A DNA stretch of 64,000 nt from Marsupella aquatica. Taxonomy: Eukaryota; Marchantiophyta. A program made the translations under genes and the position numbers. Shown here in pieces: positions 12,530-25,439 of this stretch. Numbering within the stretch: the stretch's first letter is position 1; the number at the start of each line of letters is the position of its first letter. The notes beneath the pieces were generated by a model. That model saw only the letters and a program-made list of their open reading frames with translations, ran no database searches and was not told the origin of the DNA. The stretch spans positions 13,144,001 through 13,208,000 of the forward strand of contig OZ316897.1 in the NCBI GenBank assembly GCA_973895155.1, in the 5' to 3' direction.

Positions 12530-15450
12530 ATGGGATGGATTCAAGCGGTGGTGACAGGGTTGGTCATGACAACCTTCAGCTTGGGAATTTGGATCGGACC
12601 TCCCGTTGGCGATCATTTGTCTTCTTCACAGCAGCAGGAGCATCAGCTGACGGAGGAGGCGGAGGAGGACCAGAGCCGCTGCTTTCCAGCCCTCTTCAGC
12701 TTCGGGAGCTCGATTGCAGACACGGGCACGCAGGCAATAGTGTTCTCTTTACAGCCAACGCAGTACCCTCCTTATGGCTCGACATTTTTCGGCAAGCCTG
12801 TCAATCGCTTCAGCGATGGCCGTCTCCTCATTGATTTTTGGGGTATGTTCTCTACGATTAGTCTTCTTGTCATGATGAAGTCTGCCAAAGTAGATCAGCA
12901 ACAAGATTCGATTCACTCCACAACTCGCAAATGGCATAGGGGCTACAGGTGGAAATAGGAATGCGATGCAGAGCGACTAATGAAAATTCTGAGGCAGCAT
13001 TTCTGATCAGTGGGATGCTTCTTTGCCTTTTGTCAGCAACGGCATTGAAAATACCGTATCTGGACCCCTATGTGAAAGGGGTGGGTTCCAATTTCCGAAG
13101 AGGAGTGAATTTTGCGTCTTCGGGAGCAAGAGCTACCAACGACACGGCATCGTCTCCATTTTCACTTTCTATTCAGCTCAATCAGTTCAGAGAATTCAAG
13201 CATGAGGTGCTGGACCTCATACAACAAGGTTAAAAGCGATTCCCCTGCATATTGACTATTGATTCTTCGTTTTGAATTCTGTCGTAGTTACTAGCTCTGT
13301 TGTCTCGTGTCTTTCATCTCAACCTTTGTCTTGATATTGTCCATCTAAGGTTCGAAGATATGGCTGGAAGGCGACAGCAGATGCTGCGCTCTCGGACTAT
13401 AGTCTGTGTTGCTTGCTCGAGGAGAACAGCCACATAGGAATGCTTGTCTCGGTAGATAGCTTCACTAGTTCTACCTTTTACTTCCAAGATATCAGCAGTC
13501 AGATCATTCCCACCTGCAATTATTCCTGTCTTAGACTCACATTTTTGTGATTAATTCAAGTAGTCCTGGTTTTGGTCATAGCTGTGGCTGGCACGCCTCC
13601 CACTGGTACAGAGTACATGAACACCTTACATGACGTTTTTACTTCTTGATTGCACCGATTGCCCTCATAACACATGTCTTCGTGATTCTGCCGTATAAGA
13701 CATAAAGAAGATACAAAAGAAACTTCTCGGAAGTGGTTTAAGATCAATTAATTGTCTTGAGCTGCTGACTTCTCACAGGTTCACAATCAACTTCGGAAAG
13801 AAGAGATGATTGTAAGAAGCTTCCCCGGGAGCAATATTTTGGAGAGGCTCTCTATGTAATAGCTATTGGAGGTAATGACATTGTGGCATGGTCTCTTGCC
13901 GAGGAGAGATCAGCAGAGGAGGTTGCGCTACTAATACCGCAAATATCGAATGAAATCCTTCGGGTAGTGGAGGTATACTTCTCACTGCAGCTGCTAGTGA
14001 CTGTCTGGTGCAATTTCGAGTCCAGGAAGGTTAGCTGAGTGACTAGTAACAAAGTCTGTAAGGAGAATTAAAAGAAAAAGGGTTCTTCTTCAACATTGGA
14101 CTGTGGATTTTGCAACATTTTACTGTTTGACTGAACTGATTTTATTGATTGAACCAAGTGAAGTCAAGCAGTGGAAGTTCAAAACCTGCAATGCGTATGT
14201 GATGGTAGGGTAGTGGTGGTAGGCAATTTTGGGTGGTAGAAATTACAGAGGCCATTAGAGAAACACAGTCTCATGGGACCAAAGAGCTCTTTGGTCATGG
14301 ACCTGGTTTTCTTGTGGATTTAGAGAAGTAGATAGGACCAAGCCCTGCTTTGTCACGGACCTGGTATTTTTTTAATGGTCTTCAGCTTGACAGGCACTTT
14401 ATGCTGAAGGCGCAAGACATATATTGGTAGAAGATGTGTTCCCTCAAGGATGCTCACCAATATTTCTGGTATATCTTGCAAAACAACATCCCAACGAGCT
14501 GGATGCTACTGGGTGCTTGAAGCCGATCAACGATCTGGTGCAACTTCACAATTCTCTGCTCAAAAGGGGTATTGCAGACCTCGGCAAGCGACTCCCAGAT
14601 GCTTCGATCTCATGTATTGACACCTTCAGCAGACGATATGACATGATAACAAACCACGACCAGTATGGTGAGCAATTACAGTAGCTCGTTCTATTTTGTC
14701 AGTACAGAAGTAAGATCTTTTGACTGAGAGAGTACTGAGTCAGTTTTGTTCCCTTATTCTTTTGTTTCAGACTACCAATCTTGTGTTTGCTGTTCCATGA
14801 TAGTTAGAGTCATGTCAAAAAGATTAGAGCTAGGTTCCATGGCTGGGGGGTGAGGAGTACGTCGGTTCCAAGAGTCCTAGAGCCAATGAGCAGACATGTT
14901 GGGCAGTGAGTATTTGCTCTTTAAAATCTACTCGGTGGTTCAAGTATGTTAATGTCCTCTCACGTCGTGAGTTCTGGCTTCTAGTCACCCTCAGGCGACA
15001 CCCTTGGGCGATTGTAAGCCATAACGCAATATTGGCAGTGCTTTATTGTACTCTTATCCCCATTTTGCTTCTGAGAGGCCACTCGTTCAATGAACATGGA
15101 AGACTTTATGACGGACAGTAAGAAAACCTATTGCAACTGCTTTCCATGCGACTATTTCTGATAATATGTTCGATATCGCAGGGTTTACAGAGCCAATTAA
15201 GTCTTGCTGTGGAGCAGGAGGAGGAGAGTACAATACTCGAGTTGATATTCATTGCGGTTCAAGCATAGTAGAGGATGGCATTTTGATCACAGCAGGTATG
15301 TGTGACAACGTGTCCAGCCATGTCGTATGGGATCAGCTTCATTACACAGAGGCCTTCAATCGTATTACGATGCAGGGCATCCTTTCAGGAAAATATTTTG
15401 AGCCAGGATTTGATCTCCTTCAAAATGGTTGTGTACTTGGGGAGATTTAA
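12530..15450 (+). CDS. GDSL esterase/lipase, five exons
   Basis: Exons: 12530-12842, 13037-13228, 13779-13972, 14394-14667 and 15182-15450. They join in phase to 413 residues. The start MGWIQAVVTG gives a hydrophobic signal peptide, so a secreted protein is expected. Block I reads FSFGSSIADTG, with the usual Asp of GDSL replaced by Ser (G-S-S-I) but the nucleophile Ser retained. Block III is IGGND. Block V, SSHVVWDQLHYTEA, supplies the Asp and His. The CCGAGGGEYN cysteine segment before block V is typical of plant members. Plant GDSL enzymes hydrolyse lipids, cutin monomers or acetylated polysaccharides; the substrate cannot be read here. All introns are GT-AG. The gene is convergent with APH1, whose stop lies 1.1 kb downstream. 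Confidence 0.92.
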
Positions 15451-16589
15451 GCCGATGAAGGCCTCTGAACGCACTCATGTGTCGTGATAAAATCGGATTC
15501 ACCAAAGTACCTTTCCAAGGAAAGTCAATTGCTGCCCATCCATCCATACATGCCTTCACCGAATTCTTCTCCAAGTAAGTCAATTTATGCCGCTAACAGT
15601 ATAATTCAAGTCACATAACACGTTCCGAGAATCACTGATAAATTGTAAGTCGATGAGGTGGTTGTAGGTGTGAGCTAGAGGCACCATCTATATGCTCCAT
15701 TTGTGTGTATAGGATTTCGCAATGAAGAATTGAGCACTGATAGTCCCATGGCCAGTTAGGGTCCCGTGATCATTCATTCACTCGGTAACTAGCTGGTGGT
15801 GGCGTGCTTTTAGAAGTCGGTAACTTGTTCATCCATAACTGATAGTCCTTCAATTCATCCATTTCCTTAGTTCCATTGGAGAACTTTTTGGATAGCAGTG
15901 GTTCAGGTTACAGGCTTTAAGTTTGGGAAATTTCAACCTCTCAAGTGAAAAGTTTTCGGCAGATTGGCCAAGTAGCAGAGGTTTATTTTCTACTCTTAAT
16001 AAATTAGGACCTGACGTCCCTTATAGTGCATCTGATTCGAGCAATGCAACATGTTTAGCAAACTCATCTCCCTGTCTGTAGCAGTCACAACCTGCTGCAG
16101 CTGAAATTCTCAATTCCATTGAGACTGCAAGGAATTTTTTGGCAGATTCAACTGAGGTTGCAGCCACAAAACAAGTGAAGGAGATCGAGCACATACTTTA
16201 ATTCGTTGGAACACCATCTTAAGCTTTTGGTAAAAGAACAACTTAGCACAGGTCGGTGTTCAGTACAATAGAAATATATTGTTGATAGTGTAGGATTCAA
16301 TTAGAATGAAGTTCACCTTTCCGAAGTATAACAGCACATTACGCGTGTATCCTGACTACGAAGTATGCAATAAGATGAGTAGCTTTCCAAAAAGACGTAA
16401 CAGTACACTACCCTTCCCGTAAAACCTACCTAATGATTTCCGACTTTAACTGTGCTCAGTAAATAAAATCTCGAATTCGCCTGTCAGCTTGCACTTCAAT
16501 AGGAATGGTGAAAGGTAACTTTTCACGTCTGATATTCACGACTAACCCACGACAATTCACCTCCACTGGAGTCTGAACAAGACGAGAGA
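15451..16589. other. Convergent intergenic region
   Basis: This is the stretch between the 3' ends of the GDSL gene and APH1. I see no gene; both 3' UTRs and polyadenylation sites should lie here. Confidence 0.5.
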
Positions 16590-19104
16590 TTAAAATCCTA
16601 TTGTTACAGGCTGCATTCTGTGCATACTGCCTGATAGCACTGAATCTGGTCCTGTCTTATCCCACAGAACTTTCCAGCAAACAACTAAAGTGATAGCAGC
16701 ACTTGCGAGAGTCAAGGATACGCCAAAGACACATCCTCCTGGAGCAAGGTTTACCAATGTCTGCAAGGACCATACTAGAATTTTGTCAGATAGGAGAAGG
16801 TGAGTCATGATGAAGACTACATCACAAGCCATGGATGAACATCCTAAGCAAAGAGAAGCAATTTCATTGATCACGTGCGTGATGTAGACATGAGAACAAC
16901 GAGAGTAGCAACCAAGGACAAGAAACGTCAACAACGTAGAATCTCAGCTTTGCAGCATCCGAAAGTAAAAGTTTTCGTGGAAATCCAAGAAGGAACGTGA
17001 AGACCAGTTATACACTTCAAACCAGAGACAGAAACAAACCAGGAAGGCCGCGAGGAGGTGCATGCTGGGAACAAAAAACTGTAGTCTGGTCTTTCCCTCT
17101 TCATGTCCGTTGAATGCAATTATCATTGAAGAAGTGTGAATAAGTAGAAAGCCCAGTGCCGTCAAAGCTTCACAGGCACAAAATTACCATAACACGTTGT
17201 TACGCGAGACGTCCCATTCATGCTATAACAGACTACTGTGAGGATGTCCCATTCATGCTATAACAGATTACTGTGAGTTCCGATAGACCTTTTGCTCTCT
17301 CTTTCAAGTTCACCCGGATGTGTACTTAATACCTGACCTATCAAAGGGAAATTTCAAAAAATAGATGACAAGCGGATGGATAGCCTTGCTAAATCAGTAC
17401 AGACAACCCAGGTGAGGAAAATGAGGCAAAGTAAATATGGCACACTGATGAAGATATCCAGAGACGAAGCCGATACCAGAGTCACTCATTTAAAGCATGA
17501 CGAGAGAATTCTGGCGATTAATTGAAAACTTGATTCTGTTTCAAATCATCTAAGTTTATTGCTAGAAAAGGGACTTACCAGCAACTAGGAAAAAGGGCAT
17601 CTGTGGACACCCATCAATGTAAAAGGTGGCTGGGCCAAACGCTGGAGTAAGAAGACTGAGGCAGAAGAAAACAGCATGAGCCAAGCCATGGCCTAGACCG
17701 AAAGCTGCATCAACCAACGACGTTAAGTCCCCACCTATGCTTAGCCCCAAAATTAAATCGATAGAAACCCGTCGATAAACAAGCAGAAAGGACAGTTCAA
17801 TTATTGATTGACCAGCTTATTGGCTTGCATGAGTACCAAGGGCAATCTCAATTCTGTCAACCGCATGAATGCGGGGCTTGGATAACTTGACTGCTAGCTG
17901 ATTTAGTAAGTTCTCAACTTTCCTGCACACGCCGATAGTTATTTTGAAGTCAACTAGCAGTAAAACCTCCCCTCACTCCCTCCTTGGCATGCTCTGGTTA
18001 AATTACTGAGGCACTCCCGTACAACGACACAACCTCAAGTCAAATTGAACTAAGCAGGTTCAAATCACATTGCGCAGTCCCAAAAATAACACAACAGTAT
18101 CAAGGCAAATATACTCTTTGGCGCTTAAACCAGAGGAGAGACTCACAAATACTGACGCCAAAACAGTACCCTTACTGCCTCGTGGAAAGCTACAGCTGAA
18201 AGAAGAATAGGGACATAAACCCAGGAGGCCGAACCACCAGGGAGAAATGCTCTCCACAAACCAGCAATCACTATGAGGGTGACCAGCCAACTCAAAGTAC
18301 TGCATTCAAAAGCACCAAATCGAATAATTGATGAATTCCACCAGACAGAAGCCTTCCATCTTAAATTAGCAGGCAGGCAAACTTCTCGGATGCTTGGCAG
18401 AATTTTTTCCGAGATACGGTGATTGACATCCAAAGCTATGATAACAGTTCAATTATATGTAACTCCAATGAGCTCTGAAACCTAAATTACAAATAATTTT
18501 GTTAAATTTAAATTTCATTCACCCGTCTCTCCATTCTCACCAAAACCGCATCGACCCCTTTCTAAGCGCTAAGGGAACATTGCAGAGAGAAAGAGAGAGA
18601 GAGAGAGGAGCGGCAAGAAAGTAAGTTATGAAATGAAACATCACTTGCCTCCCTTCAGGCCAAGCACTCTACACAGATTGCGACAACATTTGACATCTAA
18701 ACCCGAAACCCTGCTCGTATACTTCGTCTTGCCCAAGCAGAAGTCGGAGGCACGTCTCTATCAAACTTTACGACGTGTTCAAGATACTCAGAGAAGCACA
18801 GAATAGGGAGAAAAGCGCAAATTCATAATCACCCAATCCTACCATCCCCTCAAGGACAAGTTTTCGGAACAATTCGCACGAACTTGAAACAATCTTCAAT
18901 TCCTCACGACAAAAGCGTCCCTCCTCTTCGTAATCAATCAAGCCATCAACCGGATCCCGAAGATCCGGAGAACAGGAGAAGCAGTGCATACCTGAAGAAG
19001 AGGGTGAGGATCAGGAATGGTTTAGCAGCGATGCAGGAGACGAAGAGAGAGATGGCGGGGCCGAGAGCGATCAGCGCATATCCCGTGCCGCCGATCAGTG
19101 TCAT
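16590..19104 (-). CDS. APH1: Gamma-secretase subunit APH-1, six exons
   Basis: Exons on the minus strand: 19104-18992, 18299-18147, 17922-17837, 17704-17579, 17167-17040 and 16760-16590. All are GT-AG and in phase, giving 258 residues (plant APH-1 is about 250). APH-1 is the seven-pass membrane scaffold of gamma-secretase, with presenilin, nicastrin and PEN-2, in endomembranes. The N-terminus [16 protein letters not shown] is the family hallmark. The helix-packing GxxxG appears as GLGHG before the strongly conserved [21 protein letters not shown] segment. The two conserved membrane histidines appear in LIHTSSM and PSMHLLA. Exon 3 is short (86 nt) and was found by phase and by its KPR motif. 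A 35-bp direct duplication lies in intron 4. The promoter region is occupied by a long tandem array. Confidence 0.95.
17205..17278. repeat. 35-bp tandem duplication in APH1 intron 4
   Basis: Two nearly identical units with core 'gtcccattcatgctataaca' lie 40-110 bp upstream, in transcript order, of the exon 5 acceptor. Confidence 0.85.
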
Positions 19105-19199
19105 ATCTCCGGCCGATCATAATAGTCTTCCGCACCTCTCCGCTGCAGACCTCCTGCTTTCTGATTTCTATCGTAGGTTCATCACTTTCATTTCTCGAG

Positions 19200-20170
19200 G
19201 ACTGCAAAATCTCAGTGACTCATTGTGGGTGTCAAGCTTCTTTATATGGGAGCAACTCGTTCCCAAGTTTTCGGAGTTCGGGTTTCATGCTCCTCAACTG
19301 TCGCTGCCCCCAAGCTAAACCTGGTGGATCTGGGTGAGTCAAGCTTCTTTATCTGGGAGCAACTCGTTCCCCAAGTTTTCGGGGTTGATGCTCTTCAAAC
19401 TGTCACTGCCCCCAAGCAAAACCTGGTGGATCTGGGTAACTCATTGTGGGTGTCTTGAAGCTTCTTTATATGGGAGCAACTCGTTCCCAAGTATTCAGGA
19501 TTCGGGTTTCATGCTCTTAAACCGTCACTGCCCCAAGCTAAACCTGGTGGATTTGGGTGACCCATTGTGGGTGTTAAGCTTCTTTATCTGGGAGCAACTT
19601 GTTCCCAAGTTTTAGGGGTTCATGCTCTTCAAACTGTCACTGCCCCCAAGCAAAACCTGGTGGATCTGGGTAACTCATTGTGGGTGTCTTGAAGCTTCTT
19701 TATATGGGAGCAACTCGTTCCCAAGTATTCGGGGTTCGGGTTTCATGCTCCTAAACCATCACTTCCCCCTTGGAAGCTAAACTGGTGGATCTGGGTGACT
19801 CATTGTGGGTGTCAAGCTTCTTTATCTGGGAGCAACTCGTTCCCAAGTTTTGGGGCTTGGGTTTCATATATGCCTGGTTAATGCCCTTAAACTGCCACTG
19901 GCCCCAAGCTAAACCTGGTGGATCTGGGTGACTCATTGTGTGTCAAGCTTCTTCATCTGGGGGCAACTTGTTCCCAAGTTTTGGGGTTTGGGTTTCATGC
20001 TCTTACAACTGCATGTCAGTGCCTCTGAGCAAAACCTGGTGAATCTAGTTGACTCATTGACTGTGGTGTCAAACTTCTTTACCTGGGAGCAACTAGTTCC
20101 CAAGTTTTGAGGTTCGGGTCTCATGCTCTTGAACTGTCTCTGCCCCTGAAGAAAAACCTGGTGGATCCAA
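19200..20170. repeat. Tandem array, units about 100-125 bp, upstream of APH1
   Basis: About eight units share the blocks 'cttctttatctgggagcaac', 'cgttcccaagtt', 'gggtttcatgctctt', 'actgcccccaag' and 'aaacctggtggatctgggtga'. The array begins about 95 bp upstream of the APH1 start codon, so it covers the 5' UTR/promoter. ORFs of 60-144 codons across it on both strands are repeat translations. Confidence 0.92.
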
Positions 20171-20239
20171 GTCACCATAATGTATCTAATTAAGTTTTAA
20201 TGTCCTTTGCTATTCTCTGTTTGTATTATTTTGGGTGCA

Positions 20240-20770
20240 TTCTGGAAGCTAGTATCTCCTCAACTTGCACTTAAGCTGGACAATGTCTGGCCTTTAAGTG
20301 TACTAAGGTCCTGTTTTTGGAGCATTATGGGCAATAATAGCCCCGCACAAAAGGCGTAATGATCTGGGCACTCTCTCGGAGAGAGACTCGGTGAAATAGA
20401 CATGTCTGTGAAGAAGCGCACTACCTGCACCTGGACAGAAAGCCATGTCTGTGAAGCTCTCATGTTGGGGGGGGCGGGGCGGGCATTATATTTCACAATG
20501 TCATCAAAACAGGACTTTACTGAGTGCTTAATGCCCTTTGCAATTTTGCCATTTGCATTTTTCAGGGCATTTTGAGAGCATAATGCAAGGTCAATATCTG
20601 GATCCCCTCTTTAGGATGATTCTCCTTTACTTGTACTAAAGTTAGAAAATTTGAAAATCTCTCAGGCCTTTTAAGTGTAGTAAGGTACTATTTTTGCCCA
20701 TAATAGCCCCTCCAAACTCAAGCATAAACTCTTGTTTTGGGGGCACTATATCCTATACTGCCCTCTGAAC
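20240..20770. repeat. Diverged copies of a dispersed repeat family
   Basis: Two related blocks (about 20260-20345 and 20560-20760) share 'ttaagtgtactaaggt', 'tttttg' and 'cataatagcccc'. A third relative lies at about 33100-33380, where it ends in a perfect hairpin. This is probably a non-autonomous transposon family. Confidence 0.6.
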
Positions 20771-21235
20771 CAGACTTTACTGTATGCTTTAAATAAGAGT
20801 GAACCAGCCCCCTGAATACCACGCGATCAAGGGGGCAACAAGCGCGCTGCCCAAGCCAACAAAAAAACACATGGTGCCTGGGTGCCAGAGCAGGGTCACA
20901 CCCATGCTTCAAGAGAAACAAAACCCTAATCAGACCACCAGACATCAGATCCACTGGAAGAGTGGCCTTAATCAGAGCCCACACACACTAGTTACCTTGT
21001 TCAGCCTAGTCACACATAATATAAACCTTAGTTATAATATTCATTTTTTTCTTTTGGAGTGTTTGTTTATGAAATGTCATCAGGCCACTTCACTCACCTG
21101 ATAACACTCATGCTCAACATCACTTATTATCGACAATAATGTGGAATGCACATGCATTGAACTAGGTAGTCAATAATAGTCTTAGTCAGAGCCTCTCCTC
21201 TCGGTACTGGTTTAGGTCACACTAACTTAGTTTGA

Positions 21236-21440
21236 GAGATATGCTTAGTAGACCCCCTTCTTGAAAAAGTTTGCTTAATCAACCCCCTCCATGCATTTCC
21301 AAAATCTGGACCCTTGATGGACCTTTAGATCTCAGATCTGGACCATTGATAGACCTCAGGGGGTTGATCAAGTAACAAGTTTCATTTTGGGGGTTGATCA
21401 AGTAACAAGTTTCATTTTGGGGGTTGATCAAGCAAATACC
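21236..21440. mobile_element. MITE-like element, copy 2
   Basis: This is a second copy of the element at 5792-5968 in the same orientation, with closely matching sequence throughout. It carries an extra 31-bp tandem duplication ('gggggttgatcaagtaacaa' and following bases) near its right end. No clear target-site duplication is visible here. Confidence 0.8.
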
Positions 21441-24400
21441 TTGTCACTGAACAAAGTGAAGGCGAGCCAAGAAAAGCAGGTCCAATTTATGTATGGGAAA
21501 TCAATGCTACGGTGAATCTTTTTTGGGCCATATTTTCTTGCAGGAATCCCGGCAGGAATGGGGATTTGGGAGCTCCTACACTTGACACCACTTTGACACA
21601 TGGATGGGGTGCATGACTAGATTGTGAGAACTGACCATTGTACCGTGAGGGAAAGCCAGTTCTCTGGGTGTGGAGAGTATCTTGTGCAGGGCTAAGGCCA
21701 TAATTTATGCAAACCGATAGTCCAAGGGTGTTCACTCTTGAGAACGTACTGCATGCTCAAAATGAATTATAGTGAATCCTGCAACCATTCGGCTTGCCTT
21801 TTAGTGTCCCTGAGCCAATACACGGGCCCCAAGACTCAAAATAGGTAGGGTCAGAGCACAATATTTAGTGCAGTATGGAGTAGAGGAACCTCGTAACCAT
21901 AGGAGATGCTCTAACATAGTTAACAGAGTAAAAAGTGGACAATATGTGACTAGTTTGTACTCACACGGCTTAGGGGCAGTGGTGGTTTAATCTGCATTGG
22001 GGTGGTTGGGACTTCCATCTCTCGTTATGGAGGGTGTACGTCAACCTAAACCACAACTGCAACTATAAAAGATGCCCTTCCTAGGTGAACAGTAGACGTA
22101 CCTTGCAGGCTTTCCCACCCAATTATTTTCCATGTAGGACTCTAGTACCCATTACATTTTTAGTGATCTCTTCAAAAGTATGAGCTTTTATTAGATACAA
22201 TTTAGTGTGGAACGTATTGAGATCTACATTTTGAGTTGTATGTAGCCTCGTATGGTGAACTAATGAAATGACACTACTTGGGAATTCCCCAAAACACAAC
22301 AGGCTTTGTCATCTACACACTGTAATAATTACATGCATGCAAATTGAAATGACTAGGTAGTACACTAGTACTGGTGCCAAGGTTACCTGGAGTATTTATT
22401 TGGGAACTTTTGATTTAAATCGTGTACAATTGCCTTGGAGCCATAAGCTAGAATGGGATGGGATCCCACAAATTTGTTATATTAAAATAAAGGTTTTTAC
22501 TCCAACTCCACATCATATTAGACCTGGCAACAAGACCCTCCTGTGTACTAGATTTTCATGTTAATTATGTCTCATTATCTGCTCTAGATTAATCCTCACT
22601 AGCTCAGGAATCCCAGTTCAGATTAATGCACGTTGTCATAGTCAGATCCCACACAAGCTTAGAAATCCTATGATCAGAGCAAAATGTTTGGGATGAAGAT
22701 CTTGTCTTTGAATTTGGAGGATGCCTCTATAGCATGATGCAGAAGCTGTAATGAAGTCATTTGGATGGATGAGTTGCCCAACAAATTGTGCAACTATTCA
22801 GTGAGATTGATTCCTTGCCAACTTCGAAGAACACATGTAAGTCGACTCATACAATGCTTACTATTAAGCCAAATTCTTGGATTCATTTGAATGTCCTGCT
22901 AGTTTTCATGAGTTGATTCATCTCCCCTAATATGGATTTTCCTTACATTACCTCAAGAAAGGTAAGATGTAAGATTGTAACTCGACAACATCTATAAAAT
23001 GCAGGTGTAGAGCCGAATGCAAAGAATGAATATTTACATTAAAGACTATGCGCAAGTGAAGTAGTGGGAAGGGATCTTGGGTCCAGAAACGTCCACTCAG
23101 GGCTTATGCCAAATTGAGTGAATATAAAGATCCCTAATATCTTGCAGCTGAAGTGAGCTTATCTCTACCCATCACCCCTTGTTTGTATCGTTGGATTATT
23201 AAAACTCATGCATGTTGTTCTGTTTGTATCGTTGGATTTATGGGAACCGATGCATGTTGACTCTATGTGGAATAAAATGTGTACCCTAAACTCATATGTC
23301 ATCTTAACATCCAAGAAGAAGAATCCTGGCATTTTCTGTGGTGAACCCCTGGGCCCAGGAGAATCATTCAGAATGTTCCACTCATCGGCAGGAAAAGAGT
23401 CCACACTCGATAACCATCCAAGGCTAGAATTGGGAGTACTGGGGCTTTACCAAAAGTGTTTAAATTAATAACGTGCCAACAACAAATGTGTTTTAGAGAA
23501 TGTGAAGGAAATGCTTCTGTCACCGACATGCTTTCTAGCTTTTACTCGAACGCTTTTATTGCTGTTGTCTGAACGTGTTCCAAATATCATGTAAGTTACA
23601 TGCCTTTTCAGATACCTCAACAGGTTTTGAATTCTGGGTGGACCCCAATGAACCCAAGCCTGGATGACACGTCAAAAAAATTCCACTCATTGGGAGGAGA
23701 CATGCCTCTTTGACCATGGACAGCCCTTTCCATGTGGGTGTACACCTTTTACCCTCCTACAAATCAAACTAGGACTACACTAATCTATGGGGGTTTTACT
23801 GTCCTATCTAGAACATCCTTTGAGCCATGGAAATTACTTCTTAACGTTCCTTAATTTAGATGTACAGTAATTGTATTGCAGTGATTTTGGAAAATGGTTT
23901 GTTATTTCGGTACAGAATTATGTCATCCCAATGAGATTTGCAAGGCACTTTGGACTACAATTACGTAGTAAAATAATCGCAAAGTTGGGAAGACACAATT
24001 ATTATCTTTTTATGAAGCCTTTAAACCCACGTGATGTGCATGAAGCAAGGCGATTCCATATTTGTTTACCTAGGTGGGCCGAACTAGGAAACCTTATGAA
24101 CATAGAATGTACCAACACTCATCATTGTACATTCCTTAGCTATGGGTTTCCTCGTAGATATATATTAGCTAGATATAGATCTGTGGCAGTGTGATCCAAC
24201 ACATACAACCGTACTTAGCTAGTGTCAACAAGTCACGAGCTAGCTTCCCTTCTTTGTTCGCAACTCACGAGTCCACCATCTACTGAAGATAAATAGTAGG
24301 ATAGTAGCAGAATAATCTGATGGCATTCACTCCACTAATAGATACAAAGCAAAGGTTTTTCCCTTCATAGATTAGGTAGACAGATGTGTGACAGTGTGAT

Positions 24401-25439
24401 CCAACACATTACAACCGTACTCAGTCAGCAACTCAGGAGCTCCCCTTCTTTTGTGTTTGTAACTCGGTTTGTAACTCATCACCATCTATTGAAGCATATA
24501 TAGTAGGATCGTAGCACAATATATAATTCTATATATCGTCTCTCACAAGCTGACCGCGGGTGCAATAGCATTAGAGCAACATTCCTTAGGGGTACTCCGT
24601 AGTTGGCTTTACAGGAGGAGTACGTGCTGATCTAGAATAATTGTGATCTCTGAGTTCTGAGTTGCCTTTACATGACAGGAGGAGCGCTGATCTAGAATAA
24701 GTGTCATCGACTTAGGATTGTGTGCATGATTGTGTAGTGTGTGTGACGAGAATGACGACTCAGCACGTAACTTGCATGGCACGAGGAAACTGGGCACATG
24801 ATTGTGATTCGACTTGGTCCCTTAGGGGAATTCGATCAGATCTTATGAGGCTGCCAGCTCGAACGAATTGAACCTCACACGTTTCATCTCCACTCTCCCC
24901 TCTTTGGGGCTCCAACTTAATTACAATACAGCACTGATCTTGCTGCCTTCCTTTGGCCCCGGAAAGTTTGGCAAAATCGAATCGCCAAATTTAATCGGAA
25001 GATTAACCTTGGCTAACCACTCCAGTGGAAACGCCAAGTTCCCATTCAAAAGATAGCGGTTCATGCTTTTTATTGGGTGTAAAATGCCCTTAAAATGCCG
25101 AATGTATAGCCTACATAGCCTGCGGGTGCTGTGATGCCCGGATGGATTTCAAAGATTGGATGGACTGGCTGCTATGATGCCTGGATGGATTTACAAAGCT
25201 TGGATGGATTAGCACAGAATGTCTAAAATGACGGGTAACTTACATCTTTTACAGTTTTGGCCGCCCGGTTTAAATATATATGATATATGTGACCTGTAAA
25301 TGGGCTCATGAGTGTTTCGAGCGGGGTTCAATATATAAGAGAGTTGGTTTAGAATACTCGACCATTTTCACACTCATAAAATTAAAATCGATAAAATGAT
25401 CTTAGAAAAATCTCTAAAATTTGTCAAAAAATCATTTTG
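21441..25439. other. Gene-poor intergenic region
   Basis: No convincing gene. A direct duplication of about 140 bp is visible (24180-24330 and 24370-24520, sharing 'cagtgtgatccaacacat' and 'agtaggat'), with shorter ones at 24612/24676 and 25130/25180. A 107-codon ORF at 23871-24194 looks faintly like a B3 DNA-binding fragment but is unsupported. Confidence 0.45.

Noticed and set aside
20799-21101. 100-codon plus-strand ORF
   Set aside because: No family similarity, compositional support or splice context; it starts in the flank of a dispersed repeat.
23871-24194. 107-codon ORF with faint B3-domain flavour (YVIPMRFARHFGLQLRSK)
   Set aside because: One weak motif, no flanking exons and no start context; possibly a decayed B3 fragment, but not supportable by eye.
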